Source: Bacillota bacterium (GTDB lineage: Bacteria; Bacillota; Clostridia; Tissierellales; MES13). Taken from it: a DNA stretch of 45,898 nt. A model generated the notes under the pieces. That model was not told where the DNA came from. It did not search any database and saw only the letters and a program-made list of their open reading frames with translations. The position numbers and the translations under genes are program-made. This document shows positions 34,615-43,266 of this stretch, one piece after another (within the stretch, counting starts at the first letter, position 1; every line of letters begins with the position of its first letter). Where the stretch lies: assembly GCA_009711765.1 (NCBI GenBank), contig VEND01000071.1:1-45898 (forward strand), written 5' to 3'.

Positions 34615-35718
34615 ATGTCCAAAAGAAGGGCTAGTGATTTCACTTTGATGATAGCTACTATTTTACTTGTTTTTATAGGAATAATAATGGTATTTAGTTC
34701 AAGTTTTCCTGAAGCTTTACATAAGAAAAATGATGGATATTATTTTTTGAAAAGACAAGTAATTTATAGTATAATAGGTTTCTTTGTAATGTTATTTTTT
34801 ATGAATTTTAATTACTGGACATTAAAAAAGTTATCTAAACCAATATTTATTTCATGTATTGGACTAACTGCTTTATTATTTACACCTTTAGGTATAACGA
34901 TTAATGGAGCTAAAAGGTGGGTTGATTTTGGTTTTTTTACATTTATGCCCTCGGAAGCAATAAAATTAGGTTCAATAATATTACTTACTTCTTTTCTTTC
35001 AAAGGGAAATAAAAGAATAAGAAATATTAAAAAAGGTGTATTACCTGCTTTAATTATTATAGGTTTATCCTGTGGACTAATATTAATTCAAAAGGATTTA
35101 AGTACAAGTGCAACATTAGGCCTTACATTAGTAACTATACTTTTTATTGCAGGCATGAAAATCTATCAGTTAGTATTTTTAGCTTCATTGGGAGGAGCTT
35201 TAGGAACTATTGCTATTGTTTCTGAGGAATATAGAATGCAAAGGATAATGTCATTTACTGATCCTTTTGCATATTTTACAGGTGCAGGATGGCAGGTTGC
35301 ACAATCATTATATGCCTTAGGTTCAGGAGGTTTATTTGGTGTAGGTTTAGGTCAAAGCAGACAAAAGTTTTTCTACATTCCAGAGCCATATAATGATTTT
35401 ATTTTTTCTATTATAGGGGAAGAATTAGGTTTTATTGGTTGTGTAACTGTAATATTATTATTATTACTAATAATATGGAGAGGAATCCGAATAGCTTTAA
35501 ATTCAAAGGATGCCTTTGGTTGTTTATTAGCCTCAGGTATAGTAGCTTTGATAACTATACAATCGATGATACACATTGCAGTGGTTACATCTTCTATTCC
35601 TCCTACAGGAATACCACTTCCCTTTGTTAGCTTTGGAGGGACTTCACTTTTAGTTTTCATGTCATCTATTGGAATGTTACTTAATATATCAAGATATACA
35701 GAATTAGATAGGAGTTGA
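34615..35718 (+). CDS. ftsW: SEDS-family lipid II polymerase FtsW/SpoVE
   Basis: The 367-residue membrane protein has ten helices and is of the SEDS family, which polymerises lipid II together with a class B PBP. Typical stretches are VFSSSFPEA at the first outer loop, INGAKRWVDFGFFTFMPSEAIKLG, LIQKDLSTSATLGL (with the catalytic Asp region), QSLYALGSGGLFGVGLGQSRQKFFYIPEPYNDFIFSIIGEELG and GIPLPFVSFGG. It probably partners the PBP encoded at 28445. Division FtsW and sporulation SpoVE cannot be told apart by sequence alone. AGGAGGATT lies before the ATG. Confidence 0.95.
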   Translation: MSKRRASDFTLMIATILLVFIGIIMVFSSSFPEALHKKNDGYYFLKRQVIYSIIGFFVMLFFMNFNYWTLKKLSKPIFISCIGLTALLFTPLGITINGAKRWVDFGFFTFMPSEAIKLGSIILLTSFLSKGNKRIRNIKKGVLPALIIIGLSCGLILIQKDLSTSATLGLTLVTILFIAGMKIYQLVFLASLGGALGTIAIVSEEYRMQRIMSFTDPFAYFTGAGWQVAQSLYALGSGGLFGVGLGQSRQKFFYIPEPYNDFIFSIIGEELGFIGCVTVILLLLLIIWRGIRIALNSKDAFGCLLASGIVALITIQSMIHIAVVTSSIPPTGIPLPFVSFGGTSLLVFMSSIGMLLNISRYTELDRS

Positions 35719-35723
35719 AATAT

Positions 35724-36839
35724 ATGAAGTTTTTAATAACAGGAGGAGGAACAGGAGGACATATAACTCCTGCTTTAGCTATAGCAAGAGAAATAAAAAA
35801 CAATATAAAGGATGCAGATATATTATATGTAGGTACTGAAAAAGGATTAGAATCTGAATTAGTTCCTAGGGAAGGTTTTAAATTTGAATCGATAAGAGTA
35901 AAAGGTTTTAGAAGAAAAATTTCTTTAGATACTTTAAAGTCTTTAAAAGAATTATTATTAGGATTAAATGATGCAAGAAAAATAGTAAAAAAATTTAAGC
36001 CAGACATAGTAATAGGAACAGGAGGATACGTTTGTGGACCTATGGTTTTAGTAGCTAGTTTGAAAAATATTCCTACAATGATACATGAACAAAATGCACT
36101 TCCAGGGGTTACAAACAGAATATTATCTAAATTTGTTGATAAGATAGCTGCAAGTTTTGAAGACAGTAAGAAATATTTTAAAAATGAGAGTAAAGTAGTT
36201 GTTACAGGAAATCCAATAAGAGAAGAATTTATTAAGATTAATAAAGATAAAGCCTATAATAAAACATCCAAAGATAAAAATAAAGATTTTATTTTAGTTC
36301 TTGGTGGCAGTGGAGGGCAAAGAAGTTTAAACAATGCTATGTTAGATTTTATAGATAGAAACTTATATAATTCTAATATAAAAATATTACATGTTACTGG
36401 AAAAAGTCATTATAATAATTTTATAAAGAAATTAAAGGAAAAAGGTATAAGTAAATTGAATGATAATATAGAAGTTGTACCTTACTTTTATGAAATGGCT
36501 TCAGGGTTAAAAAATGCAGACATAGTAATAACTAGTGCAGGAGCTATAACTTTAGCTGAAGTTACAGCTGTAGGTGTTCCTACTATATTAGTACCAAAAA
36601 GCTATACTGCTGAGAATCATCAAGAGCATAATGCTAGAGCCCTTGAAAAAAAAGGAGCAAGTAAAGTAATACTAGAAAAAGATTTAAATGGAAAAATTTT
36701 AGATAAAAACATAAAGGAATTACTAAAAGATAAACAGAAATTAAAAGAGATGTCAAAGGCTAGTAATAAACTTGCAAGAATAGACTCTACAGAGAGAATT
36801 TTTTGTATAATAAAAAAACTTATAAATAATAACAATTAA
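35724..36839 (+). CDS. murG: UDP-GlcNAc:lipid I N-acetylglucosaminyltransferase
   Basis: The 371-residue GT28 enzyme makes lipid II on the inner face of the membrane. FLITGGGTGGHITPALAIA near the N-terminus, GTGGYVCGPMVLVA, IHEQNALPGVTNRIL, VTGNPIREEF, LVLGGSGGQRSLN and the donor-binding ITSAGAITLAEVTAVGVPTILVP are all as expected. I choose ATG 35724 with TAGGAG 9 nt upstream; TTG 35715 would overlap ftsW. It continues the operon from ftsW. Confidence 0.96.
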   Translation: MKFLITGGGTGGHITPALAIAREIKNNIKDADILYVGTEKGLESELVPREGFKFESIRVKGFRRKISLDTLKSLKELLLGLNDARKIVKKFKPDIVIGTGGYVCGPMVLVASLKNIPTMIHEQNALPGVTNRILSKFVDKIAASFEDSKKYFKNESKVVVTGNPIREEFIKINKDKAYNKTSKDKNKDFILVLGGSGGQRSLNNAMLDFIDRNLYNSNIKILHVTGKSHYNNFIKKLKEKGISKLNDNIEVVPYFYEMASGLKNADIVITSAGAITLAEVTAVGVPTILVPKSYTAENHQEHNARALEKKGASKVILEKDLNGKILDKNIKELLKDKQKLKEMSKASNKLARIDSTERIFCIIKKLINNNN

Positions 36840-36927
36840 GCTTTAAGTAACACCTTATGGGAATGTGCATAAAATGGTAATATATCATTGCTACATAATG
36901 GTTAATGCATATTCTGGAGGTGTGAAA

Positions 36928-38181
36928 ATGGCTAAGTATATTATAGAAGGTGGCCAAAAATTAGTTGGAGAAGTTACAGTAAATGGTGCAAAAAATTCAG
37001 TGCTTCCAATATTAGCTGCCACTGTTTTAAATAATGATACTAGTACAATATTTAATGTTCCAAATATAAGAGATTTTAAAATAATGATAAAAATATTAGA
37101 ATCTGTTGGATGTAAAATAGAAGCTATGGATAATTTCTTAACTGTAGATTCAAAAACTTTAGATAAGATAAGAATACCAGAAGAATTAGTTCGCGAGATG
37201 CGTTCTTCGATAATTTTAATGGGAGCTATGTTATCAAGGTGTGGGCAAGTAGAAATATCCTATCCAGGAGGCTGCGAGATAGGTCCTAGACCTATAGATC
37301 TACATTTGAAAGCTTTGAAAAGTTTAGGAGCTGATATAAAAGAATCCCATGGTTTTATTTATTGTAAAGCGGATAAATTACATGGGGCTGAAATCCAATT
37401 AGATTACCCAAGTGTAGGAGCAACAGAAAATATAATGCTTGCTTCAGTAAAGGCTAAGGGAACTACAATAATAAGGAATGCTGCTAAGGAACCAGAAATA
37501 TTAGATTTACAAGATTATTTAAATAAAGCAGGGTGTAAAATATATGGAGCAGGTACTAGTGTTATAAGGATAGATGGAGTAGATAAATTAAATAGTGTAG
37601 AACATACAATAATTCCAGATAGAATAGTTGCTGGTACTTATATGGCTGCTTCAGCTATTACAAGTGGAGAATTAGTAATAAGAAATATAGAGGTTGAACA
37701 TTTACAATCAATAATTGCAAAACTAAGAGAGGCTGGATGTTTGATATATAATAATTGCACTACATTGAAAATTATAGGCCCAAAAAATCTAGAGGCAGTA
37801 GAATCAATACAAACTCTACCTTATCCAGGATTTCCAACTGATATGCAAGCACAGATGATGGCCCTTTTAACAATAGCTAATGGAACTAGTGTATTATCTG
37901 AAACAGTTTTTGAAAATAGATTTAAACATGTGAGTGAACTTATAAGAATGGGTGCTAATATAAAAACAGTTGGTAAGGTTTGTGTAATTAAAGGTGGAGA
38001 TGGTTTATTAGGAGCTAAAGTAACTGCTAAAGACTTAAGAGGGGGAGCAAGCTTAGTATTAGCAGGATTAGCAGCTAAAGGAACAACCATTGTTGATGAT
38101 ATATACCATATTCAAAGGGGATATGAGAATTTTGCTAACAATTTACGTACTTTAGGAGCAGACATAAGAAAAATTTTCTAG
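36928..38181 (+). CDS. murA: UDP-N-acetylglucosamine 1-carboxyvinyltransferase
   Basis: The 417-residue enzyme transfers enolpyruvate from PEP to UDP-GlcNAc, the first committed step to murein precursors. VNGAKNSVLPILAATVL holds the Lys-Asn pair near residue 20, and the fosfomycin-target loop PGGCEIGPRPIDLHL holds Cys116. NRFKHVSELIRMGA and RGGASLVLAGLAAKG are typical of the C-terminal half. I place the start at ATG 36928 behind CTGGAGGTG, which gives the standard length; the frame is open 63 bp further up without a ribosome binding site. Confidence 0.96.
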   Translation: MAKYIIEGGQKLVGEVTVNGAKNSVLPILAATVLNNDTSTIFNVPNIRDFKIMIKILESVGCKIEAMDNFLTVDSKTLDKIRIPEELVREMRSSIILMGAMLSRCGQVEISYPGGCEIGPRPIDLHLKALKSLGADIKESHGFIYCKADKLHGAEIQLDYPSVGATENIMLASVKAKGTTIIRNAAKEPEILDLQDYLNKAGCKIYGAGTSVIRIDGVDKLNSVEHTIIPDRIVAGTYMAASAITSGELVIRNIEVEHLQSIIAKLREAGCLIYNNCTTLKIIGPKNLEAVESIQTLPYPGFPTDMQAQMMALLTIANGTSVLSETVFENRFKHVSELIRMGANIKTVGKVCVIKGGDGLLGAKVTAKDLRGGASLVLAGLAAKGTTIVDDIYHIQRGYENFANNLRTLGADIRKIF

Positions 38182-38203
38182 CAGCTATTAGCTGCTTTTA
38201 AAT
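38180..38203 (+). terminator. Short hairpin after murA
   Basis: AGCAGC and GCTGCT around TATTA, then TTTTAAAT. A weak terminator or pause site inside the operon, overlapping the end of murA. Confidence 0.4.
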
Positions 38204-38238
38204 AAGAAAAATAAGTACAAGCTCCAAGGAGGATTATT

Positions 38239-38991
38239 ATGGGAAGTACTAGGATAGATAAGAAAATTAGAAAAAAGAAATTAGGACTTATAATTATCAT
38301 ATTTTTATTATTATTAGCTACTTTTATAGTACTTTTAACTTTAACTGATGTATTTAATGTTAAAAAAATTAATATTTTAGGTAATAATAAAATAGAAGAG
38401 AAGAAAATACTATTAGCCTCCGGTGTTAATATAGGAGAAAATATTTTTAAAATAAACACTAATATAATTGAGAAAAATTTGCTATTGCATCCTTATATAA
38501 AAAGTATTAAAGTAGATAGAAAGCTACCAAGTACTTTAATAATAAATATTACGGAAAAAAAGGAATTATTGGCAATAGAATACATTGGTTCCTATATTTA
38601 CTTGGATGATGAAGGTAAAATATTAAGTATACTAGCCGATAGTAAACATAAAGATGTACCGTTTGTAACAGGCCTAAAAGTAGAAAAAGCTAATGTGGAT
38701 GAAAAAATAGTACTATCAGATTATAAAATTGATGATATAAGTGTTTTAGCTAAAATATGTAAATTAAATGGTATATATAGTGAACTTTTAAAAATTGAGT
38801 TTATTAAAGATAAAAAGATTAGGTTATATATGAAGGCAGGAACGAAAGTTGCACTGAATGACTTAAATAATGTAAAATATAAATTGAGCTTTGTAAAGTC
38901 TATGTTAAGTGATTTAAAACAAAGGAATGAAAACTCAGGAACAATACGTTTTGACAAAGGGGATAATCCAATATATGTAAAAGGACAATAA
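38239..38991 (+). CDS. ftsQ: Cell division protein DivIB/FtsQ
   Basis: The 250-residue bitopic protein has a short basic cytoplasmic tail (DKKIRKKKLG), one membrane helix at ~15-37 and an outer POTRA domain beginning VKKINILGNNKIEEKKIL. The following FtsQ beta-domain contains HPYIKSIKVDRKLPSTLIINITEKKELLAIEY and YIYLDDEGKIL. It joins FtsL and DivIC in the divisome and regulates septal wall synthesis. CAAGGAGG lies ahead of the ATG. The gene sits where divIB is found in clostridial dcw clusters. Confidence 0.93.
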   Translation: MGSTRIDKKIRKKKLGLIIIIFLLLLATFIVLLTLTDVFNVKKINILGNNKIEEKKILLASGVNIGENIFKINTNIIEKNLLLHPYIKSIKVDRKLPSTLIINITEKKELLAIEYIGSYIYLDDEGKILSILADSKHKDVPFVTGLKVEKANVDEKIVLSDYKIDDISVLAKICKLNGIYSELLKIEFIKDKKIRLYMKAGTKVALNDLNNVKYKLSFVKSMLSDLKQRNENSGTIRFDKGDNPIYVKGQ

Positions 38992-39008
38992 CCACAGGAG
39001 GATATAAT

Positions 39009-39746
39009 ATGAGTAATTTTAAAAGTAAGATAGCAATTATAGTGGTTAGTATAATATTAGGGATTATACTTTCTATTCAGCTTAAAACATTAAAAAAAGA
39101 TTCCTTAAATAGTCATTTTCCTCTACAGAGAAATAAGGAATTAGCAGCTGAACTTAATAAATTACAGGAAGAAAACAACAAATTAGTGAATCAAGCTAAT
39201 ACTTTAGAAGATAAAATACGAAAATATGAAAGTAATGTTTCTGAAGAAAGTGATTATATAAATGAACTTTCAAAGGAATTACTTAAATATAGAATGTTTT
39301 CAGGATATGAAAAACTATACGGACCTGGAATAGTATTAACTATAGATGATCCTGAAGGAGAGGTCATTTATGGAGAAGACACAAGTTTTTTAGTAAGAAA
39401 TTATCAATACTTACTTCAAATAATAAGTTATTTAAATGCTACAGAAGCAGAGGCTATATCCATTAATGGACTTAGATATACTGCATATTCAGAATTTTTA
39501 AGAGTAGATGAACATTTAAGTATAAATGGAGTTTCAGTAACACCACCCTTTGAGATTAAGGCTATTGGAGACCCAGATAAGTTAGAAAGTGCTCTTAATT
39601 TAAAGGGAGGTATTATATATAAACTTAAAAATAGTTATGATATGGATATTAAAATTAATCAACAAAAGAGTGTAGATATACCAAAATATACAAAGAAGAA
39701 AGAATTTAGATATGCAGAACCTGCTACAAATAGTACTAACCCGTAA
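39009..39746 (+). CDS. DUF881 membrane protein, first copy (YlxW/YlxX type)
   Basis: The 245-residue protein has one N-terminal membrane helix (~7-25) and an external coiled coil (LAAELNKLQEENNKLVNQANTLEDKI). The DUF881 domain follows, with YGPGIVLTIDDPEG, NATEAEAISINGLRYTA and VTPPFEIKAIGDPDKLESAL. Function is unknown; the family sits in division clusters between divIB and ftsA/ftsZ in Firmicutes and is presumed to be wall- or division-linked. CAGGAGG lies before the ATG, 17 bp after ftsQ. It is paralogous to the next gene. Confidence 0.9.
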   Translation: MSNFKSKIAIIVVSIILGIILSIQLKTLKKDSLNSHFPLQRNKELAAELNKLQEENNKLVNQANTLEDKIRKYESNVSEESDYINELSKELLKYRMFSGYEKLYGPGIVLTIDDPEGEVIYGEDTSFLVRNYQYLLQIISYLNATEAEAISINGLRYTAYSEFLRVDEHLSINGVSVTPPFEIKAIGDPDKLESALNLKGGIIYKLKNSYDMDIKINQQKSVDIPKYTKKKEFRYAEPATNSTNP

Positions 39747-39766
39747 AATAAGGATGGTGGGTTAAT

Positions 39767-40489
39767 TTGAAAAATATTTTAGGAAAAGCTACAATATTTA
39801 CAATGTGCGTTGTTACTGGGATATTTCTATCAATACAGTTAAGACAGAACAATGAATGGAATCAGTTAGTTACATTAAGTTCTATTGAAGATATGAAAAA
39901 TGAAATAAGTAATACCCAAAATCAAATAAGTAATATAGAAAAAATAATTGAAAAGAAAAGAAAAGAACTTAAAAATATTAAATCAGCTGTTAATGAAGGT
40001 AATATAAGTGAGGTTTTAGAAAAGGAGTTAAAAAAAGTAAGGAAAATAGCAGGGTATGAAGATCTTCAAGGACCTGGAGTCATAATTAAAATTGCTGATA
40101 ATAATGAAAGATATATTGTAGGACAAGAAGCAGCAGATGATATTGTCCATGATAGAGATATTTTAAATATACTAAATGATTTAAAAATGGCTGGTGCAGA
40201 AGCAATAAGTATTAAGGGACAAAGAGTATTATTAAATTCTGAAATTCAGTGTGGAGGACCAATTATAAGAATAAATGGTAGAAGTTTGACTAATCCTTTT
40301 ATTATACATGCTATTGGTGATCCTAAGTTATTATATGCAGCTGTTAATGCACCTAATACAACTGGATATATATTAAAAAATTTATATAAGTTAGAGATAA
40401 AAACACAGCCCAGTGATAATATAATAATACGCAAACATAAAGGGGATTTAAATTTAAAATATCTAAAACCAGTTAAAGAAGGTGAGTAA
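39767..40489 (+). CDS. DUF881 membrane protein, second copy
   Basis: The 240-residue paralogue of the preceding protein has the same layout: an N-terminal helix (TIFTMCVVTGIFLSIQL), a coiled coil (MKNEISNTQNQISNIEKIIEKK) and a DUF881 domain with LQGPGVIIKIADNNE, GAEAISIKGQRVLL and IHAIGDPKLLYAAVN. Identity to copy one is modest, so the duplication is old, as in Bacillus ylxW/ylxX. The start is TTG with AAGGATGGTGGG upstream. It overlaps nothing but ends 1 nt before the next start, implying coupled translation. Confidence 0.9.
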   Translation: MKNILGKATIFTMCVVTGIFLSIQLRQNNEWNQLVTLSSIEDMKNEISNTQNQISNIEKIIEKKRKELKNIKSAVNEGNISEVLEKELKKVRKIAGYEDLQGPGVIIKIADNNERYIVGQEAADDIVHDRDILNILNDLKMAGAEAISIKGQRVLLNSEIQCGGPIIRINGRSLTNPFIIHAIGDPKLLYAAVNAPNTTGYILKNLYKLEIKTQPSDNIIIRKHKGDLNLKYLKPVKEGE

Positions 40490-40490
40490 A

Positions 40491-40832
40491 ATGTTAGTTG
40501 CTATATTAGGAATTGTTATTGGTGTAGTGGTAGGTTATTATTTACCTATAACCTATTCTCCAGTTTATTCTACATATATGTCGGTAGCTATATTAGCCTG
40601 TTTAGATTCCGTATTTGGAGGAATTAAAGCATCATTAGAAGGAAAATTTAATACAGGTATTTTTATTTCCGGCTTTTTTGGCAATGCAATATTAGCCGCA
40701 ATATTAGCTTATATTGGAGATAGATTAGGAGTACCATTATATTATGCTGCAATTTTTGCTTTTGGAGTTAGACTATTCCAGAATTTTGCAATTATTAGAA
40801 GACATTTCTTTAGTAGTAAGGATGTTAATTAA
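40491..40832 (+). CDS. sbp: DUF1290 small basic protein (Sbp)
   Basis: The 113-residue membrane protein has three or four helices and belongs to the DUF1290 Sbp family, which accompanies DUF881 genes ahead of ftsA/ftsZ in Firmicutes. Typical blocks are GIVIGVVVGYYLPITYSPVYS, ILACLDSVFGGIKASLEGKF and the final GVRLFQNFAIIRRHFF. Function is unknown. I choose ATG 40491 with AAGGTGAG upstream; the GTG at 40482 lies within that site and inside the previous gene. It is the last gene before the non-coding stretch upstream of ftsZ. Confidence 0.9.
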   Translation: MLVAILGIVIGVVVGYYLPITYSPVYSTYMSVAILACLDSVFGGIKASLEGKFNTGIFISGFFGNAILAAILAYIGDRLGVPLYYAAIFAFGVRLFQNFAIIRRHFFSSKDVN

Positions 40833-41389
40833 TGTAATTTATACAAAGGGTAATGAACATAGGTTGTAATAATTAAATAAAATTTAAAAATAATTGTATG
40901 TACTTTTGGCTAAAACTTTAATTAGCTAGATGTAAAAATGGACAAGTATTTATATAGGATTAGATAATTATATTAGATTACTAAAAGATTATATTAAGTA
41001 TTTAAAGAAATAATACAACCGTTTAAAAACCTTTTAAGTACAAATTATGATTTAGGGTTAAATTTTTATATAGTAGATGAAGTTTTAAAGGAGGGTAATA
41101 AAAAAGAAATATTAGCTTTAGTAGTGGTTATAGAAATATAAGTACTTAATTAAATATTAATTTTACCAGTAATCTTGGATAGATTAGAGGGTTTGGGCGG
41201 TAAAATACTGCATATTCCACTACCATCGGACTAATAAATTAAGTAATTAAAAGGAAATTGAATTATTTTATAGAATATAGTAATGTCAACAGTAATATAA
41301 GAAATAGAAGTAGAAAAAAATAGTAATGTAATTTTATTAATTAAAAAAATGGAAATAATATAATAATTAAGTATTAAGGGGGTTATAAC
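40833..41389. other. 557-bp non-coding stretch upstream of ftsZ
   Basis: No intact gene. Clostridial clusters usually have ftsA here. One frame at about 41006-41140 (FKEIIQPFKNLLSTNYDL... ending ALVVVIEI) and another at about 41155-41235 (ILPVILDRLEGLGGKILHIPLPSD) look protein-like and may be remnants of one dead gene; I cannot name it. The nested hairpins at 41160-41206 lie in the middle. The ftsZ ribosome binding site AAGGGGG is at 41376-41382. Confidence 0.45.
41160..41206 (+). promoter_or_regulatory. Nested inverted repeats upstream of ftsZ
   Basis: Outer arms ATTTTACC and GGTAAAAT (8 bp, perfect) enclose an inner hairpin TAATCT-TGGAT-AGATTA and a G-rich single strand. It could be a structured RNA or protein site; it matches no riboswitch class I recognise. 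Confidence 0.3.
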
Positions 41390-42520
41390 GTGTTTGAATT
41401 TGATGTAGACATGGAGCAGTTTGCCCATATAAAAGTAGTAGGTGTTGGTGGTGGAGGTAACAATGCATTAAATAGAATGATTGAAGCTGAAGTCAAAGGC
41501 GTAGAATTTATCGCTATCAATACTGATAAACAAGCTCTTCAGACATCTAGAGCTGAATGTAAAATTCAAGTTGGAGACAAGTTAACAAAAGGATTAGGAG
41601 CAGGAGCAAATCCTCAAATAGGAAAAAAAGCAGCAGAGGAAAGTAGAAATGATATTCATGAAGCACTTAAAGGAGCAGATATGGTATTTATTACTGCTGG
41701 TATGGGTGGCGGTACAGGTACCGGAGCAGCTCCTATCGTAGCTGAAGTAGCTAAGGAATTAGGTATATTAACTGTTGGAGTAGTAACAAAACCTTTTATG
41801 TTTGAAGGTAGAAGAAGAATGAAACATGCCCACCAAGGTATAGAGGAATTAAAAACTAGAGTTGATACTTTAGTAACAATACCTAATGATAGATTATTAC
41901 AAGTTGTTGAAAAGAAAACATCGATTATGGATGCCTTTAAGATAGCAGATGATGTATTAAGACAAGGTATACAAGGAATTTCAGACCTTATTGCGGTGCC
42001 TGGATTAGTTAATCTTGACTTTGCAGATGTAAAAACTATTATGTTAGACCAAGGATTAGCTCATATGGGTATAGGAAGAGCAAATGGTGAAAATAGAGCT
42101 TCAGAAGCTGCTAAACAAGCAATACATAGTCCATTGCTAGAAACTTCTATAGAAGGAGCTAAGGGAGTTTTACTAAACATTACTGGAGGATCTAACTTAG
42201 GTTTATTTGAAGTTAATGAAGCAGCAGATTTAATAAAGCAGTCTGTAGATTCTGATGCTAATATTATCTTTGGTGCTGTATTAGATGAAGATTTAAAAGA
42301 TGATATAAAAATAACTGTTATTGCAACAGGTTTTGATAGTGCAAAACAGAAAGAAAATAAAGAAGGTAAGGAATCTAAAGAAGGCAAAGAAGGTAAAGAA
42401 AAAACTAAGAAAAATAATAAAAAACAAGATGAAAAGGAAGATAATAAAAAAGAGGCTAAAGAATTTGATACAGAGGAACTTGACATACCTACTTTTTTAA
42501 GAAAAAGAAATAGTAATTAA
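41390..42520 (+). CDS. ftsZ: Cell division GTPase FtsZ
   Basis: The 376-residue tubulin-like GTPase forms the Z ring. The GTP site shows [14 protein letters not shown] near residue 17 and the tubulin signature [10 protein letters not shown] from Gly106. The T7-loop block DFADVKTIM and [13 protein letters not shown] follow. After the core comes an unusually charged linker of ~50 residues built of Lys/Glu/Gly repeats (KEGKE units), then the conserved tail DIPTFLRKR that binds FtsA or SepF. With no ftsA at this locus, SepF is the likely tether (inference). The start is GTG with AAGGGGG upstream. Confidence 0.97.
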   Translation: MFEFDVDMEQFAHIKVVGVGGGGNNALNRMIEAEVKGVEFIAINTDKQALQTSRAECKIQVGDKLTKGLGAGANPQIGKKAAEESRNDIHEALKGADMVFITAGMGGGTGTGAAPIVAEVAKELGILTVGVVTKPFMFEGRRRMKHAHQGIEELKTRVDTLVTIPNDRLLQVVEKKTSIMDAFKIADDVLRQGIQGISDLIAVPGLVNLDFADVKTIMLDQGLAHMGIGRANGENRASEAAKQAIHSPLLETSIEGAKGVLLNITGGSNLGLFEVNEAADLIKQSVDSDANIIFGAVLDEDLKDDIKITVIATGFDSAKQKENKEGKESKEGKEGKEKTKKNNKKQDEKEDNKKEAKEFDTEELDIPTFLRKRNSN

Positions 42521-42523
42521 TAG

Positions 42524-42553
42524 ACTCCGAGCAGAAAAGCTCGGAGTTTTTTG
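42524..42553 (+). terminator. Terminator after ftsZ and intron insertion site
   Basis: Nine-bp perfect arms ACTCCGAGC and GCTCGGAGT around AGAAAA, then six T. The group II intron begins directly after this T run. Confidence 0.93.
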
Positions 42554-43266
42554 TTTGCAAGGCATGTTGCCGAGCCAATGGTTTGAGAGAAAACCTGTCA
42601 CCTAGTTAATGGGAAGACAAGCTGTAGGCAAGGGCGTCTTTGGCGACGAAGAGGTCTGAAGGAAGCTGATGGTGGTTATTGGAACGGAACGAAAGTGCTC
42701 CAGTGTTGGCATAAGTGTTGGATAACCCTCCAAAAAATGGGAACGTCCAAAGATTAACTTAAGTACTTATGTTATGATGGTCGTTTTAGTAACAGGCGAA
42801 GCAACTTAACCTTGGAAACACTGTATTCGACGCTGTAGGTTTTATATCAAGTGAAAGCAAGAGGTAAAATTAGGGTGCAGTATGCAGACGAAGCCGTAGT
42901 AGTGAATAAACCTATACCAATGAAAGCTAGTAATAGTCTGGAGGATAACATGTAGGTGACACATTTTAAATAAATGTGACGATTATAGGTCAAAAGCCTA
43001 TAATTGCTGCGAAGGGCGGAAGAGATTTCAAAATATATCGGAAAGTATTTAAGTGAAAGTAAAGGTGTTAAAAGAAGACTGCAATGTCTTAAGGAACGAA
43101 TAGCGAGCATAAAATAATTTGTAAGTTATACGTCCACACGGATATGAAGTAACTAGGTGAACGAAGATAAGATTGCCTTAGAGCTAGAGACGTCGAGGGA
43201 ACCGAGTGAAGAACATATAGCTTAAGTAAGGATACTCAGAACATATAGCGACAAAGGAGGAAAATC
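42554..43266 (+). ncRNA. 5' ribozyme part of group II intron 1
   Basis: This 0.7-kb stretch contains no gene; short open frames on the minus strand are by-products of RNA structure. It is rich in paired purine-rich segments typical of domains I-III, such as GGAACGGAACGAAAGTGCTCC near 42680. It ends with ACAAAGGAGGAAAATC, the ribosome binding site of the RT gene. Confidence 0.7.

Noticed and set aside
41160-41235. Known riboswitch upstream of ftsZ
   Set aside because: I compared it by memory with c-di-GMP, THF and preQ1 types and saw no matching core motifs.
42847-43110. Minus-strand frame in intron 1 leader
   Set aside because: It lies in structured ribozyme RNA and resembles no protein.
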